Shown in pieces: positions 36,200 to 36,886 of a stretch of 36,886 bases of DNA. The position numbers and the translations under genes are program-made. Position 1 is the stretch's first letter; each line of letters opens with the position of its first letter. The notes under the pieces were generated by a model. It did no database searches. It was not told where the DNA came from and saw only the letters and a list, made by a program, of their open reading frames with translations. Source of the DNA: Gammaproteobacteria bacterium (lineage in GTDB: Bacteria > Pseudomonadota > Gammaproteobacteria > Pseudomonadales > Pseudohongiellaceae); NCBI GenBank assembly GCA_024644515.1, contig JAHEHN010000016.1:1-36886 (forward strand). The letters run 5' to 3'.

Positions 36200-36241
36200 A
36201 TCAAAGACAAAGGATAAAAGATAAAAGATAAAGGAAAAAAG
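36200..36241 (+). repeat. Six purine heptad units
   Basis: ATCAAAG, ACAAAGG, two ATAAAAG, ATAAAGG and AAAAAAG stand in perfect 7-base register. They are the same unit type as at 23840-23881 and 28274-28301. No REP palindrome accompanies them. Confidence 0.7.
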
Positions 36242-36284
36242 TGACAGCTTCCTGATTTTTTCGAAGATCATGCTTCGGCTGTCA
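36235..36284 (-). terminator. Probable terminator of the NYN gene, using a heptad as its T-run
   Basis: TGACAGC (36242-36248) pairs with GCTGTCA (36278-36284), with an inner CGAAG/CTTCG stem (36262-36266 and 36273-36277). On the minus strand the hairpin is followed directly by CTTTTTT, which is the reverse of the heptad AAAAAAG. It lies just after the NYN gene stop. Confidence 0.6.
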
Positions 36285-36295
36285 TTGAAGATTTG

Positions 36296-36772
36296 TCAAA
36301 GCAGCAAGGCTTGAGTAATAGGATGGAACGCTGAGGCAGATTGCTGTAATGAGGTGGCCGTCAGAGAAGGCACGCCATAAACCTCGGCGCTGACATTGCA
36401 ATCCTTGATGATTTTATCCAGTAACTGATCGAAATCGCCATCGCCTGAAAGCAAGACAACGGTGTCGACTTCATTTGCAGCATCCATTACATCAATGGTA
36501 ATGCCCACATCCCAGTCACCTTTTGCAGAGCCATCACTGCGCTGGATATAGGGTTTGAGTCTTAGTGTAAAGCCGATATGTTTCAGTGCGCTTTGAAATT
36601 TGAGTTGGCCTTCATCACCGCGATGGGTGGCATAGGCCTTGGCGACGACGATCTCTCCTTGTTTGCTCAGCTGCTGCCAGAAAGCCCGATAATTGAATTG
36701 GCGACCATAGGCTTCGCGGGTGGTGTAGTAGATGTTTTGCACATCGACAAAGACGGCAATTTTATTCGCGAT
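36296..36772 (-). CDS. NYN (PIN-like) domain protein, LabA/DUF88 type, probable ATC start
   Basis: The PIN-like fold carries the acidic residues VFVDVQN, DWDVGITIDVMDA and LLSGDGDFDQLL, typical of NYN domains, which are predicted or shown RNases in some members. The first conventional start is a GTG at 36742, which would begin inside the first conserved strand (the V of FVDVQN). The same frame upstream reads ANKIAVFVD, as in family members, and the codon in the Met position is ATC (36770-36772), 7 bases after AAGGGAG. An in-frame TAA lies 4 codons further up, so the start must be within this short stretch. The product would be 158 residues. Confidence 0.8.
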   Translation of the reverse strand: MANKIAVFVDVQNIYYTTREAYGRQFNYRAFWQQLSKQGEIVVAKAYATHRGDEGQLKFQSALKHIGFTLRLKPYIQRSDGSAKGDWDVGITIDVMDAANEVDTVVLLSGDGDFDQLLDKIIKDCNVSAEVYGVPSLTATSLQQSASAFHPITQALLL

Positions 36773-36812
36773 AGGATATCTCCCTTAAGATCGTCGGTTT
36801 TTCTGGCAAGTG

Positions 36813-36886
36813 TTAATCAAGGTTCAGTGAATATTCTATTTTGAACCTGTAATCCTCTTCGGCAATAGTATCGGCCAGGGTCGGGT
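36813..36886 (-). CDS. C-terminal end of an unidentified gene (runs off window)
   Basis: On the minus strand one frame is open from the window edge to a TAA at 36813-36815 and encodes a plausible protein tail ending EDYRFKIEYSLNLD. It is 40 bases upstream of the NYN gene on the same strand. It is too short to identify, and could be chance. Confidence 0.35.
   Translation of the reverse strand, partial: PTLADTIAEEDYRFKIEYSLNLD

Overview
The window looks like a chromosomal segment of a gammaproteobacterium of the wider Pseudomonadales type, probably free-living and aerobic. The reasons are protein likeness (Crp/Vfr, FabA/FabB, TamA/TamB, HtpX, Coq7, UspE-like) and two classical gene orders: crp divergent from the yhfA-type OsmC gene, and the run aroQ-accB-accC-prmA-DUF3426-dusB-fis-purH-purD. 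No species can be named. Nearly all of the DNA is ordinary core genome. No tRNA, rRNA, CRISPR array, transposase or phage gene was found.

Layout. 1-1363: end of a uspE-like gene and the convergent protease gene htpX, with a shared terminator between them. 1485-5590: rpe-trpE-trpG-trpC-dgkA, a tryptophan operon that lacks trpD. 5591-6099: a gene-free stretch made of inverted repeats around a REP-like palindrome. 6100-7350: crp divergent from an OsmC/YhfA gene. 7402-8040: coq7. 8209-18129 (minus strand): purine, tRNA/rRNA-protein modification, nucleoid, fatty-acid and shikimate genes. 18379-23813: the tamA-tamB outer-membrane assembly pair, with tamA cut by an in-frame TAA. 24208-26581 (minus): fabA-fabB followed by a stand-alone DsbD N-terminal domain. 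26819-30658: manC/manA, galU and manB, which make GDP-mannose and UDP-glucose for surface polysaccharides. 30767-36166: a more accessory, mostly exported set (NHL propeller, sulfatase lipoprotein, NIPSNAP, Tat-type dienelactone hydrolase, SlyD, c-type cytochrome lipoprotein). 36296-36886: a NYN-domain gene and the tail of another gene.

The most unusual feature is a dispersed family of intergenic elements built from 7-base units in strict register. The units are of NNNCAAG type or purine-only ATAAAGG/AAAAAGG type. In three of the five loci they run inward from both ends as mirror images around a core; in three loci they accompany a REP-like palindrome. The loci are 8043-8192, 23819-24199, 28274-28361, 30665-30734 and 36200-36241. 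The REP palindromes keep their outer stem and an apical GCA, while the inner stem changes by paired substitutions. No mobilising gene lies in the window.

Two genes, prmA and the NYN gene, have clear homology extending upstream of every ATG/GTG/TTG, and in both the best-placed start is an ATC codon behind a purine-rich ribosome-binding site. Together with the tamA stop, these are either real oddities or base errors in the assembly. Reads would settle which.
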